Part shown: piece after piece, positions 51,054 to 60,126 of the stretch
Position numbering within the stretch: position 1 is the stretch's first letter
How the letters are laid out: the number at the start of each line of letters is the position of its first letter
Source: Eubacteriales bacterium
Lineage (GTDB): Bacteria; Bacillota; Clostridia; Lachnospirales; Lachnospiraceae
Assembly: GCA_030537935.1 (NCBI GenBank)
Contig: JAUNUY010000003.1
Span: 62,001 to 126,000, forward strand
Direction: 5' to 3'
DNA: 64,000 nt
Notes under the pieces: model-generated
Database searches by the model: none
What the model was told of the DNA's origin: nothing
The model's input: only the letters and a program-made list of their open reading frames with translations
Position numbers and translations under genes: made by a program

Positions 51054-53493
51054 GATCCGCCTCCTTTTTAAATCGCATGGTCACACTGCAAATATCATCC
51101 CCGAGCTGCCTCAATATCAGTTCACCACCTTCAACCGCAATCCCCGTCGCAAGACCTTCCGGAAGCCAATTCAAGTCATCCAAGACGGCGGACGGCATGA
51201 TGCGCATGACTGCACCCTGCTCATCAACGGAAAAATCGACCACCATGTGTGTCGTTCCGAAGCCGGAGCAATAATAAATTATTTCATAAAGAAAATCATA
51301 AAAGAGTGTCATCTGCCGCACGGGTAATGCAAAACTCTTCCCGCAACGAGTCAAAACATTGACCTTTGCATATCGGGCAAATTCGGCCAATTCATCCAGA
51401 TAGATGTTTACATTATCTGCGGAAAAAGACATTTCTTCCCGCTCTAAAAAGAAAAGATTGCAACGCCGCTTGATATAGCAAAGCAGGATAGTGATTCTCG
51501 CCGTCTCGAGTACCTTGTCTTCTGCATAAGGAAACCGCTCTATACGCCGAAACAACCGTTTCGTCTTAACCTCGATTTCTTCCGCCAGCTTGGCGAGAAA
51601 TGCCCGTTGTTCCTCGTCCACCATCAACCGTGCATTAAACTCCCGCTCCCGAACCAAGAGTGCATTGACCTCTTTCAGCCGCTGTACATTATCATACAGG
51701 GTCTGCCGGACTTGATTCAGTTGGGTCAAATTCTCTTGCCAAAATACACTACCGCCTTGAAGTGCACGTCCGTAGATCATCATATCCCCCAGTTCAAGCG
51801 GCTTGTAATCCTCGGCACGAATCTTGGCACAAACATCCGCCGGCAACGGTAGCGCACCCTCCGTCTCCAACCAGACCTCTCCTTCATCCGTTATCATCTG
51901 CATCCGCAGTGATGAATGTTCCATCATCATTCGATAAAGCGTATTCACGGGTACAACACCGCTCCGCATCATAATCTCCATATATGCAAGAATGAATACG
52001 CTCATTGTCATCACGTAATCACTGTCCCGGATAAACGGGACCTTTTGAAAATAAGTAATGACATACGCCATCAGCATAATGGTCAGCATGACGGTGGCAA
52101 TCTGTCCGAAACGTCGCTTACCATGATGGCCTTTTTTTAGAAGAATAACAATGGCAATACACAGCAAAAGAAGGGTCATAAACGTTATTACGTAAAATGC
52201 GGGACCGTAACCGTAGTCACTGCGGGGATTGGGTCGACTCAAATCCAAGCGATAGACCAGCAAATGGATATCATTTGTAAGTATCAATGTTACAAAACTG
52301 AGATACAATGCAATCAGAATCGTGCGGACAACTTTTTCCGTACGCCGTTTTATGCCGCCGTCCAGTTGCAAGGCAATCCATAACAGAACAATGGGCAGTG
52401 CCAGCTGGAACATATTATGTGTATACCAACTGTAGCGATTCACGATGCCGTCATGCTCAATTTGATAGCGCATATAGCGCATGGCCACCCAGCCCAGAAT
52501 CAGAAGACCGACCGTCAAAATCCAACGCCGTATATCCAGCTGAAGGACGCGGTAATAACTGACACCCATCCAGATAATGACGAGTATCATAAACAGAATG
52601 GGGAACATTTGATATTCCAAATGATCGGCCGCGCTATAAAGACGCGTCCCGAAAATCTGTCGTCGTACCATGGGCTGATACCGCTCCGTCTGTCGATTAT
52701 ATTCCTCATAATCTTGAATGCGCGACGTCCGTTGCCGATAAGTCTTTACATCCGGATAAACAGCTCGATCACCGCGACCATTGAGGGTTCTGTACCCCAC
52801 CTCCCGACATTGCCTGTCCATATCCTCCGGAAATACCAACGGTGTCTGTGAAAGTACGCCCTTCACAAAGGTTAATGTACCTTCTTGCGGTAAAATCATT
52901 TCAGCTTTCGGATACCGCTCCCGGATACTTTTGAACTGTGCGTCCATACAGATGAACACCGGTGCGTCCGGTGCATCGGCAACGAGGTGGCCTTGTTCAT
53001 TCAAATGGCTCAACAGTTCTACACCCTCCTGCGAAATGTAGTGCCCCTTTGTCAAACCATAGCTGATTGCGGAAAGCAACAACCGGTCTTCCCGTTTTCC
53101 GCGCATAAAACTTATGGTGTCATCAACCAACCGCAAATCGCGCCAACCTCTGATGGTCGTTTTCACCCGGGCGCGATCGACAACTATTACCGGTGTTACC
53201 AGAACGTGCGGATACCAGTATTGTGCCGTCTTATTCCGTACGGCCGGTACCGCCTGCATCTCATATGCTTTGGCGACACACCCATGTTGCAACTGATAAA
53301 AAATGCCGCCGGAATACGGTCGGAATTTCTCGTGCGGCAGGACATCACGAACGAGCTCCAGATAGGGATCGTCACTGCAATCATCACAGTATTCCGAAAA
53401 CTTTCCATCCCCTTCAAAGGCAACACTCAGCGTAGCTGCAACTAATAAAAATATCATCAGCGGAAATAAGAACCACAGCTTTTTCCGTACCAT
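51037..53493 (-). CDS. Sensor with extracytoplasmic binding-protein-like domain, 7TM region and degenerate kinase tail
   Basis: 818 residues from MVRKKLWFLFPLMIFLLVAA (ATG at 53493, AGAGGGGGG upstream). A signal-anchor precedes an extracytoplasmic region (about 25-290) that resembles periplasmic binding proteins (VIVVDRARVKTTIRGWRDLRLVDDTISF) and starts with a C-x2-C pair (EYCDDCSDD). Seven or eight membrane segments follow (about 310-540), then a coiled-coil and a C-terminal domain in the place of a kinase ATPase. That domain lacks a recognisable N-box asparagine or DxGxG, so it looks catalytically dead. It is first of a three-gene operon with the kinase and regulator. I infer that it senses a solute and controls the neighbouring kinase. 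Confidence 0.8.
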   Translation of the reverse strand: MVRKKLWFLFPLMIFLLVAATLSVAFEGDGKFSEYCDDCSDDPYLELVRDVLPHEKFRPYSGGIFYQLQHGCVAKAYEMQAVPAVRNKTAQYWYPHVLVTPVIVVDRARVKTTIRGWRDLRLVDDTISFMRGKREDRLLLSAISYGLTKGHYISQEGVELLSHLNEQGHLVADAPDAPVFICMDAQFKSIRERYPKAEMILPQEGTLTFVKGVLSQTPLVFPEDMDRQCREVGYRTLNGRGDRAVYPDVKTYRQRTSRIQDYEEYNRQTERYQPMVRRQIFGTRLYSAADHLEYQMFPILFMILVIIWMGVSYYRVLQLDIRRWILTVGLLILGWVAMRYMRYQIEHDGIVNRYSWYTHNMFQLALPIVLLWIALQLDGGIKRRTEKVVRTILIALYLSFVTLILTNDIHLLVYRLDLSRPNPRSDYGYGPAFYVITFMTLLLLCIAIVILLKKGHHGKRRFGQIATVMLTIMLMAYVITYFQKVPFIRDSDYVMTMSVFILAYMEIMMRSGVVPVNTLYRMMMEHSSLRMQMITDEGEVWLETEGALPLPADVCAKIRAEDYKPLELGDMMIYGRALQGGSVFWQENLTQLNQVRQTLYDNVQRLKEVNALLVREREFNARLMVDEEQRAFLAKLAEEIEVKTKRLFRRIERFPYAEDKVLETARITILLCYIKRRCNLFFLEREEMSFSADNVNIYLDELAEFARYAKVNVLTRCGKSFALPVRQMTLFYDFLYEIIYYCSGFGTTHMVVDFSVDEQGAVMRIMPSAVLDDLNWLPEGLATGIAVEGGELILRQLGDDICSVTMRFKKEADRANFL

Positions 53494-53577
53494 GACGCCC
53501 CCCCTCTTCTTACGACCAATTCCATTTTTATTATAAACCATCGGCCCCGCATTGCAAGAGCCCCACATCGCAAGAAA

Positions 53578-53609
53578 AAAAGTCGTATCTCTCATGAGAT
53601 ACGACTTTT
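53578..53609. terminator. Bidirectional terminator
   Basis: A 14-base arm AAAAGTCGTATCTC pairs perfectly with its complement around TCAT. It ends the peroxidase gene on the minus strand, with T runs on both sides. Confidence 0.9.
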
Positions 53610-53619
53610 CATATCCGGA

Positions 53620-54981
53620 CTATTGTTTTGCCCGTTCTTTTCTTTGTGCTGCCAGTCCCAACTCATTCAATATACCCCAGGGACGCGTGAATGTCGGTTG
53701 GAAGAAGAAGTCCGCATAGGCGAGCTGATCGATGGTCATCCCATTCATGATCGCCATGGACACCGTATTCATCATCTCCGTCAAATCCGCCTCGGAAATA
53801 ATCTGCGCACCAAGTAATGCCCTCGTTTCCGGATTGTAATACAATTTCGCATACACCGTCTTCCGCATGGATTCGGGTGCGAAGTCAACCAGCTGATCCA
53901 GCTCGACGAATACGCTGTCGTAGGGAACCTTGCTGTTTTGCGCCGTCTGTGCACTCAGACCCGTTGCCGCCATCTTCAAATCAAAGATACGAAGTCCGGA
54001 AGTACCCTGTACGCCTTCAAATTTACACACCGGGCCTTCCAAGTTCTTTACGGCAAACCGTCCTTGTTTCCGAGCATTGGTCGCCAAGGCGACGTTCAAG
54101 TATTCACCGGTCGGATTATACAGAATTTTCGTTGCATTGCCGACGGCAAAAATGTCCTTTTCACTGGTTCTCATATAATCATCCGTCTCGATAAAGCCGC
54201 GCTCGTCCAAGTCCACAATGCCTTCGAGCCATTTGGTATTCGGTCGAACACCGGTTGAAATAATTACCATATCCGCCGGATAGGCACCCTTCTCGGTATG
54301 CACCTTGGTAACGTGCCCGTTTTTTCCTTCAAAGGACTTCACCCGCTGATCGCTCTCGAAACGGACGCCGTTCTCTTCCAAATGAACCCGTACCATTTCA
54401 CCCAACTGTTCGTCCAGATATACTTGTAAGGGATGATCCACCGCATCGATGAGGCAAACATCCTTACCGGCCTTCGCAAAAGCGATGGCCGCTTCCATTC
54501 CAATATGTCCACCGCCGACCACGACGACATTCTTGATGTCGGGCGTTACGGTCTTATAACGAAGTAATTCCGCATTATCACGACCGCCGAAACCGTAGAT
54601 GCCGTCCATATCGACACCCTCGATGGGCGGAATAAACGGATTGGACCCCGGACTCAAAATCAACTTATCATATGATTCCGTCCGTACCTTACCGGTTTTA
54701 TGATCCTTTACTTCCACGGTATGTGCTTGCGGGTCGATGCTCGTAATCTCCTGCTCAACAAACACTTCGACGCCGCGTGCTTCCATTCCTTCTTTCGTTG
54801 CGTAGCGAATGGTATCTACATCCTTGACTGTACCTTCCAGGTACATGTGCATGCCTCATGACATGAAGGAAATGTAGTCCCCCTTTTCATACCACTGAAT
54901 TTGCGCATCACTGTTCGTCTCCAATAACTCTTCCACCGCTTCATATCCGCCATGGGAAGAACCGAGTACGATGACCTTCAT
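53620..54981 (-). CDS. NADH peroxidase/oxidase family flavoenzyme with in-frame TGA at the catalytic Cys42 position (probable selenoprotein)
   Basis: Read through the TGA at 54858-54856 the product has 453 residues, the size of enterococcal NADH peroxidase. It begins [20 protein letters not shown] with AAAGGAGGAG upstream of the ATG at 54981. Family motifs: FAD-binding [21 protein letters not shown][TGA]-GMHMYLEG, where relatives have S-C-GM with redox-active Cys42; NADH-binding [27 protein letters not shown]; and C-terminal [17 protein letters not shown]. The TGA is exactly codon 42. His10, the other active-site residue in NADH peroxidase, is present. The reading frame has no other lesion. 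A hairpin suited to a bacterial SECIS starts ten bases after the TGA. If not selenocysteine, this is a nonsense mutant. Predicted role: NADH-dependent reduction of peroxide or oxygen. Confidence 0.88.
54829..54845 (-). promoter_or_regulatory. SECIS-like hairpin after the TGA codon
   Basis: In the mRNA, UGUACC pairs perfectly with GGUACA around the loop UGGAA. The loop begins 16 bases after the UGA and has G as its second base, which fits the bacterial SECIS rules as I know them (loop 16-37 bases after UGA, a G among the first two loop bases). An outer GCAU/AUGU helix can extend it across an internal loop. Confidence 0.65.
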
Positions 54982-55045
54982 AAACTCTCCTCCTTTAATT
55001 TTTTGCCGCGAACGGCGTTTTTACGAATTCGCCATTCTTATACTG

Positions 55046-55074
55046 ATTATATGAAATTTATGGTAAAAAATCAA
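55046..55074 (-). promoter_or_regulatory. Promoter of the putative seleno-peroxidase gene
   Basis: Minus strand TTGATT (55074-55069), 17-base spacer, TATAAT (55051-55046). The leader contains a small GCCG-TTCG-CGGC hairpin before the AGGAGG site. Confidence 0.8.
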
Positions 55075-55099
55075 TATCATATGTCCTGATTCCGGCTTA

Positions 55100-55450
55100 A
55101 ATCTATCGGATTATGAGATAATTCAGTTCATTTCACCCCGTTATTTGTTTAAATTGACAGTTAGTGCGGTTTTTAAACTTTTTCATTCAAAGGAGACATT
55201 CTTACTGAACCGCTCCTTTGGTTAATTCGACGAAATCACTCTTTTAATTTGACCACTTCTTATAAACGGACCCGAAATATCTTTGTCACACCTTACGGAT
55301 GGATTCTCCCGCTCCCTTTCCGACAAATACGGCCGAGGACCATCCACCGTCTCTTCGGCCCGTTATCATCCGGGCCGGCCACCCCGACCGGCCTAAAATA
55401 CCAACGCAACGACCGACTTGAAAGTGAAATATTCGCTGAAAATGACGAGC
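55100..55450. other. Intergenic region without recognisable gene
   Basis: Lies between the peroxidase promoter and the end of the ABC exporter operon. A GGCCGG/CCGGCC hairpin at 55373-55393 may end the exporter transcript, but no T run follows on the minus strand. A plus-strand frame beginning at 55249 lacks a ribosome site and runs into the ABC gene, so I do not call it. Confidence 0.4.
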
Positions 55451-57181
55451 TCACGCCCCGCGCTTTTGCAGTTCCCACAGCTTTTGGAAGAGGCCGCCTT
55501 TTGCAATCAACTCGTCCGAAGTTCCCTCTTCGATTAGACGGCCTTCTTCGAGCACCAGAATTTTATCCGCCTTCATGACGGTACGTAGACGATGTGCGAT
55601 GACGACAACCGTCTTGTCTTGAATCAACCGTGAGAGTGCCGTTTGAATACGGGACTCCGAATCCGCATCAACCGATGCCGTCGACTCATCCAGAAAGATA
55701 ATCGGTGCATCCTTGAGTACGGCTCTGGCGATGGAAATCCGCTGACGTTCACCCCCGCTCAGCAGCCCGCCCGATTCACCGATTCTCGTCTCATAACCAT
55801 CCGGCAAACGTGCCGCGATTTCATCCACACAGGCGACTTTTGCCGCGGCCAGCACCTCTTCATCCGTGGCACCTTTTTTTCCGATACGAATATTCTCCAT
55901 AATGGTATTGTTAAACAGTTGTACATTCTGGAATACCATTGCATAATTGGTCAGTAGAATGTCGGGGTCGAATCCTCGAATATTTTTACCGCCCAAGGTG
56001 ATTTCACCCTTGTCCGGATCGTAAAATCGGAGCATCAACGACGTCAAGGTCGACTTACCGCAGCCGGACGGACCGACCAGCGCCGTCACCTCACCCTGCT
56101 TTGCCGTAAAGGACACGTCACGTAATACATCACCCGCTTCCTTATCATAGGCAAAGGTCAGGTTCTTCACTTCTATGTCATAGGTGTCCACCGTCTCTTT
56201 TGTCCCCGTCATGACGGGGCAGTCCCGCAACTCGTTCATACGGTCGACGGATACGGAAATATAGATGAATTCCATCAGAAATGCCATCGCCGATTCCATG
56301 GGCACGTACAGAATACAGCTGATGACCAGGAAGGTCAAATACATACTCAGGTCAATGGCCCCGGCGGCATACTCTCCGTAGCCGACCAGTACCACCGTCA
56401 CGATACCGATACGAAACAGGGCGTATAGCGGTGCCAGGAAGAGCGGATTGCTGCGCTCCGCAATGTAATGCGCATGCTCCTCTTCCGTCAGAATTTCCTC
56501 CAACTCGTCCATGCTTTTCTTCGTCCGGCCAAAGGCCTTAATGGCCAAAATATTATCCATCATCTCCTGCATCTTGGCGCTGACGGCCAGTACGTCATCC
56601 GCATGCCGTTTTTCCAGACGGTACTTCCGCTTCCGAAAAGCGAAAACAAGACCGACTGCCAATGGAAACGGCCAAATCATGGCAAGTGCAAGCCATGGAC
56701 TTTGCACGGCAATCATGACAGCCATAATAATAACCGACAGAATGGTGCCGAAGAACGGCGGAATTGCATGCGAATAAGCATGTTCCATCTTTTCCACGTC
56801 CGTCATGATGGTTTTGGTCAAGTCGGAGAGATCGCGCTTACCGAAATAGGACATCGGCAGCTTGGCGATGTGCCGACTCAGAGCAACTCGCGTTTTCGCC
56901 GTCTCCGTATAGGTTACCGTGTACGTGGCATCGTAACGCTTGAGATTAACCCAAAACATGACAAGCACTACGGCCGGCATCAAGAGGAAGTATTTTAACG
57001 GCTCAACATGATCTGCCGTATGTAGGATATAGACCGCCGTCGCATCCGTAAGAAAATTGAAAATAATGCCGATGGGCAGGATGAACGACAGATTCATCAA
57101 CGCCGACCAGACGATACTGCGGCGCATGCCGCGTGCCCCCTCTTCCGAAAGAGCGAACTTCTTTTGTAAGTACGCAATCAT
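55451..57181 (-). CDS. ABC exporter half-transporter, second subunit
   Basis: 576 residues: six membrane segments (about 1-310) and a C-terminal ATPase with Walker A GPSGCGKST, signature LLSGGERQRISIARA, Walker B IIFLDESTASVD and H-loop VIAHRLRTV. LSGGERQR keeps the usual signature and the Walker B glutamate is replaced (LDES: E present after D), so the site looks active. Its ATG lies in the stop of the preceding half-transporter (four-base overlap), so the two should form a heterodimer. Similar pairs include YbtP/YbtQ-like siderophore-linked exporters and multidrug exporters; the substrate is not predictable. Confidence 0.92.
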   Translation of the reverse strand: MIAYLQKKFALSEEGARGMRRSIVWSALMNLSFILPIGIIFNFLTDATAVYILHTADHVEPLKYFLLMPAVVLVMFWVNLKRYDATYTVTYTETAKTRVALSRHIAKLPMSYFGKRDLSDLTKTIMTDVEKMEHAYSHAIPPFFGTILSVIIMAVMIAVQSPWLALAMIWPFPLAVGLVFAFRKRKYRLEKRHADDVLAVSAKMQEMMDNILAIKAFGRTKKSMDELEEILTEEEHAHYIAERSNPLFLAPLYALFRIGIVTVVLVGYGEYAAGAIDLSMYLTFLVISCILYVPMESAMAFLMEFIYISVSVDRMNELRDCPVMTGTKETVDTYDIEVKNLTFAYDKEAGDVLRDVSFTAKQGEVTALVGPSGCGKSTLTSLMLRFYDPDKGEITLGGKNIRGFDPDILLTNYAMVFQNVQLFNNTIMENIRIGKKGATDEEVLAAAKVACVDEIAARLPDGYETRIGESGGLLSGGERQRISIARAVLKDAPIIFLDESTASVDADSESRIQTALSRLIQDKTVVVIAHRLRTVMKADKILVLEEGRLIEEGTSDELIAKGGLFQKLWELQKRGA

Positions 57182-58971
57182 GATAAACCTCCCGACGTTT
57201 CAATCTGCCATGCCACGCTGCCACTGTATTCTTCGTACAAATTTCGGTAGATGTCACAATTTGCCATCAACATCTCGTGGCTGCCCGCCGCCTCAATGCG
57301 TCCGTCCTTTAGTACGATAATCTCATCCGCATCTCGGATACTGCTTAACCGATGGGCAATACTTACCGTCAAACGACCGCCCTTCAACCGTTCCAGGCTC
57401 TCCGCAATCATGGCCTCGTTCTCCGCATCCGCATAGGCACTCGCCTCATCCAGCAGCAGAATGTCCGAGCCTTTCAAAAAGGCACGGGCCAATGCAATAC
57501 GCTGTGCCTCACCGCCGGACACGAAGGTGCCGCCCGTCCCGATGAAGGTTGCCAATCCGTCCGGCATGCGGGCGAGAATATCCTCACAACATGCATCCCG
57601 CAACGCCTGCATAATCGCTTCATCCGTCGCCGGGCACCCCATCGTCACGTTTTCCCGGAGCGACGCCTTCAACAACGAGGTTTCCTGAAAAACAATGGCC
57701 ATCTGCTGCAGCAATTCTTCCGGTGCCATGGAAACGACATCCCGCCCGTTGACGTACACCGTACCTTCCGTCACATCATACAGACGAGCCATCAATTTCA
57801 ACAAGGTACTTTTACCGCTACCGCTGGCACCGACCAAGGCATAGGACTTGCCATATTCAAAGTGGTAGCTGATATTTTTTAATACGGCATCCGTCCGATT
57901 CGGATAACAAAAAGTCACGTTCTCCATCACGATACCGCGTGCATCTCGACCTTTCGTCTCCTCTTTCTTTTCCTGCGGCTGTAAGGTGAGAATTTCATTC
58001 AATCCGCCCATGGCCATCAAAAATTGATTTTTGGACTCACTCACGGTCATCAAACCCATGACCGCGGTATACAATAAAAAGGAAATGAGAATATAATATA
58101 TCCCTTTCAACATGAGTTCGACCGGATCTTCCGCACCCCGCATCATAAGCAGGGTCACCGGTCCCAAAATGACCGGTCCCAGATAGAGTGATACGGTTGC
58201 CGCCACCATCGGCAGACGCCAGCCGAACACCAGTCCCCGGGCAAGACCGTCATACGTATCAATGGCTTCGGAAAATTTCTGAAAACTCTCCACGCTCTGA
58301 TTGAACACCTTCACCACGGGAATACCCCGGATATACTCCACTCCCGCTACGTTCAACCGCTCCGCCGACCGACCGAAATCCATCATCCGATTCCGCGTCT
58401 TTTCGCCGAACATGAATTTGAAGGAAATCAAGGTCAAGCCGACCGTAGCCAGACAAATCAACCCCAAACGAATGTCCACGACAAGAAGAGACACGATCAA
58501 CACGACGGGTGCAACCATCGATGCCGTCGCATCCGGAAAATTATGCGCCAAATAGCTGTGCGTTTTGGATGCATTATCGTCCAGGATACGTCGCAACCGG
58601 CCGGTATCCTCGTTCTGAATAAAACCGATGGGCAACTTCATCAGGTGCCGCATGCCCGCCGCCCGCATATTTCGTTCCACACGAAAAGCCAACACATGGG
58701 AAGTATGCTGTGAAATAAAGGCCATAATCGCCCCTGCCAACTGCGTCAATGCCAGCCAGATAACCGGCTGTAATATCCCCGCTATGCCCAAGGTCGTCCC
58801 ATGTAAAACGATATCCCGAATCAATCCGTACAGAATGAAATACGGGAGCACCCGTGTGATACCGGTCAATAAACCCGTTATTATTACTATGTAATATAAG
58901 TATTTCTTGTCACTTCCATACGTATAAAGAACGTCCTTCATGCCCGGCTGTTTTTCCTTTTTATCCGCCAT
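57178..58971 (-). CDS. ABC exporter half-transporter, first subunit
   Basis: 597 residues: a cytoplasmic start (MADKKEKQPGMKDVLYTYG), six membrane segments and an ATPase with Walker A GASGSGKST, signature FVSGGEAQRIALARA, Walker B ILLLDEASAYAD and H-loop SIAHRLSSI. The signature is VSGGE rather than LSGGQ and the D-loop differs from its partner, as in asymmetric heterodimers. AAGGAGT precedes the ATG. The promoter is TTGACC-N17-TAAACT. It is divergent from an AraC-type gene, its likely regulator. Confidence 0.92.
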   Translation of the reverse strand: MADKKEKQPGMKDVLYTYGSDKKYLYYIVIITGLLTGITRVLPYFILYGLIRDIVLHGTTLGIAGILQPVIWLALTQLAGAIMAFISQHTSHVLAFRVERNMRAAGMRHLMKLPIGFIQNEDTGRLRRILDDNASKTHSYLAHNFPDATASMVAPVVLIVSLLVVDIRLGLICLATVGLTLISFKFMFGEKTRNRMMDFGRSAERLNVAGVEYIRGIPVVKVFNQSVESFQKFSEAIDTYDGLARGLVFGWRLPMVAATVSLYLGPVILGPVTLLMMRGAEDPVELMLKGIYYILISFLLYTAVMGLMTVSESKNQFLMAMGGLNEILTLQPQEKKEETKGRDARGIVMENVTFCYPNRTDAVLKNISYHFEYGKSYALVGASGSGKSTLLKLMARLYDVTEGTVYVNGRDVVSMAPEELLQQMAIVFQETSLLKASLRENVTMGCPATDEAIMQALRDACCEDILARMPDGLATFIGTGGTFVSGGEAQRIALARAFLKGSDILLLDEASAYADAENEAMIAESLERLKGGRLTVSIAHRLSSIRDADEIIVLKDGRIEAAGSHEMLMANCDIYRNLYEEYSGSVAWQIETSGGLS

Positions 58972-59001
58972 AATTACTCCTTCCTCTTGACTGTTACCCT
59001 C

Positions 59002-59030
59002 AGTTTATCGTACTATATGCTCAAGGTCAA
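59002..59030 (-). promoter_or_regulatory. Promoter of the ABC exporter operon
   Basis: Minus strand TTGACC (59030-59025), 17-base spacer, TAAACT (59007-59002), in the gap shared with the divergent AraC gene. Confidence 0.65.
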
Positions 59031-59088
59031 TCAATCGGGCGCCTATTTAACCTTACCCGTTATTTGACTTTTCATGATAGGAGGGAAT

Positions 59089-60069
59089 ATGTGCGGATAT
59101 TACGATGATTTTCTGATTCAGATCGGCTTTCGAGAGGCGACGGAACTGGACCGATACTCCCGGCGCGGAAAGACCTTCCGAATGAACAATGCAACGGGTG
59201 ATTTCGTCTATTGGTATTACGAGATGGACCGATTCGTTTGGAATATCCATGATTTCATTATCCATGAGGACTTCTCCGTGGAACTCTCACGCGAGTTGAA
59301 CACCAGAGACAATGTAAACATCTCGTTGATTAAACGTGCAACGGCGGAGATGTTGGACCCGTATCAGCATCTGGAAGGTAATATGGTCATGACACATATC
59401 CCGGACGGTCAGAGCACTCGCTGCATCTTGCATGCCGGTACGGAATACTTCTCGGTGGGTGTTGAATACAAGCCGTCCTTCATCCTCGAAACGGGCCCGA
59501 AATTACTGGGTGTCACCCGGGCGGACTTGAAGGCCGCTTTGCAAATGATGAACGGTGCCCGCTTCTTTCCCGCCATGGAACATATCGCCGATGAAGTCAT
59601 CAACTGCCGGGACCTCTCTCCTGCCGGCGTCCTCTTCTATGAGATGAAAGCATTGGAAATTCTTTCGCTCTCCCTGCGACATTATTATCATCTGCAACAA
59701 CAGCGACCGACCCCTGCGGAAGACCGCCATGCCGTGGAAACGGTAGCACGCTATATCGACGACCACTATATCCGACCGCCCAACTTGGACCAATTGGCCG
59801 GTATTGCTTACATGAGTAAGAGCAAGTTGAAATATTGTTTTAAGCGTTGCTACGACATGACGGTGACGGAATACATCCAACGCCGACGGATGAACGTGGC
59901 GGAACACCTGCTGATTTCAACGGACCTGAATGTTGCCGATGTGGCTCGCTCCGTCGGCTATCAATCCCCCAGCCGTTTTTCTCAATTGTATCGAAAATAC
60001 AAAGGTATTCTGCCCACGGATTTTCGCCGGCAGGCAGCAGCATACAAAAGAGGCGAGCATCCTCGGTAA
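59089..60069 (+). CDS. AraC family transcriptional regulator
   Basis: 326 residues from MCGYYDDFLIQIG; AGGAGG lies five bases before the ATG at 59089. The C-terminal double helix-turn-helix is canonical: ARYIDDHYIRPPNLDQLAGIAYMSKSKLKYCFKRCYDMTVTEYIQRRRMNVAEHLL and the signature VADVARSVGYQSPSRFSQLYRKYKGILPTDFRR. The N-terminal 200 residues form a ligand-sensing domain resembling regulators of siderophore transport (YbtA/PchR-like), a weak resemblance. Divergent from the ABC exporter pair, which it probably controls. Confidence 0.9.
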   Translation: MCGYYDDFLIQIGFREATELDRYSRRGKTFRMNNATGDFVYWYYEMDRFVWNIHDFIIHEDFSVELSRELNTRDNVNISLIKRATAEMLDPYQHLEGNMVMTHIPDGQSTRCILHAGTEYFSVGVEYKPSFILETGPKLLGVTRADLKAALQMMNGARFFPAMEHIADEVINCRDLSPAGVLFYEMKALEILSLSLRHYYHLQQQRPTPAEDRHAVETVARYIDDHYIRPPNLDQLAGIAYMSKSKLKYCFKRCYDMTVTEYIQRRRMNVAEHLLISTDLNVADVARSVGYQSPSRFSQLYRKYKGILPTDFRRQAAAYKRGEHPR

Positions 60070-60076
60070 AAGAAAA

Positions 60077-60106
60077 ACCGCCCCGTCACTTTTATGACGA
60101 GGCGGT
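60077..60106. terminator. Bidirectional terminator between araC-type gene and DUF438 gene
   Basis: ACCGCCCCGTCA and TGACGAGGCGGT form a stem with one mismatch; A/T runs flank both sides. Confidence 0.85.
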
Positions 60107-60126
60107 CTTTCTTTTATTCTTGTTCT

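Noticed and set aside
54856..54981. Peroxidase gene starting at the internal ATG at 54852
   Set aside because: That start lacks a ribosome site and removes the FAD-binding glycine motif and the catalytic residue, all of which are present upstream in the same frame.
55249..55578. Plus-strand frame of 109 codons
   Set aside because: No ribosome site, and its second half is antisense to the ABC exporter.
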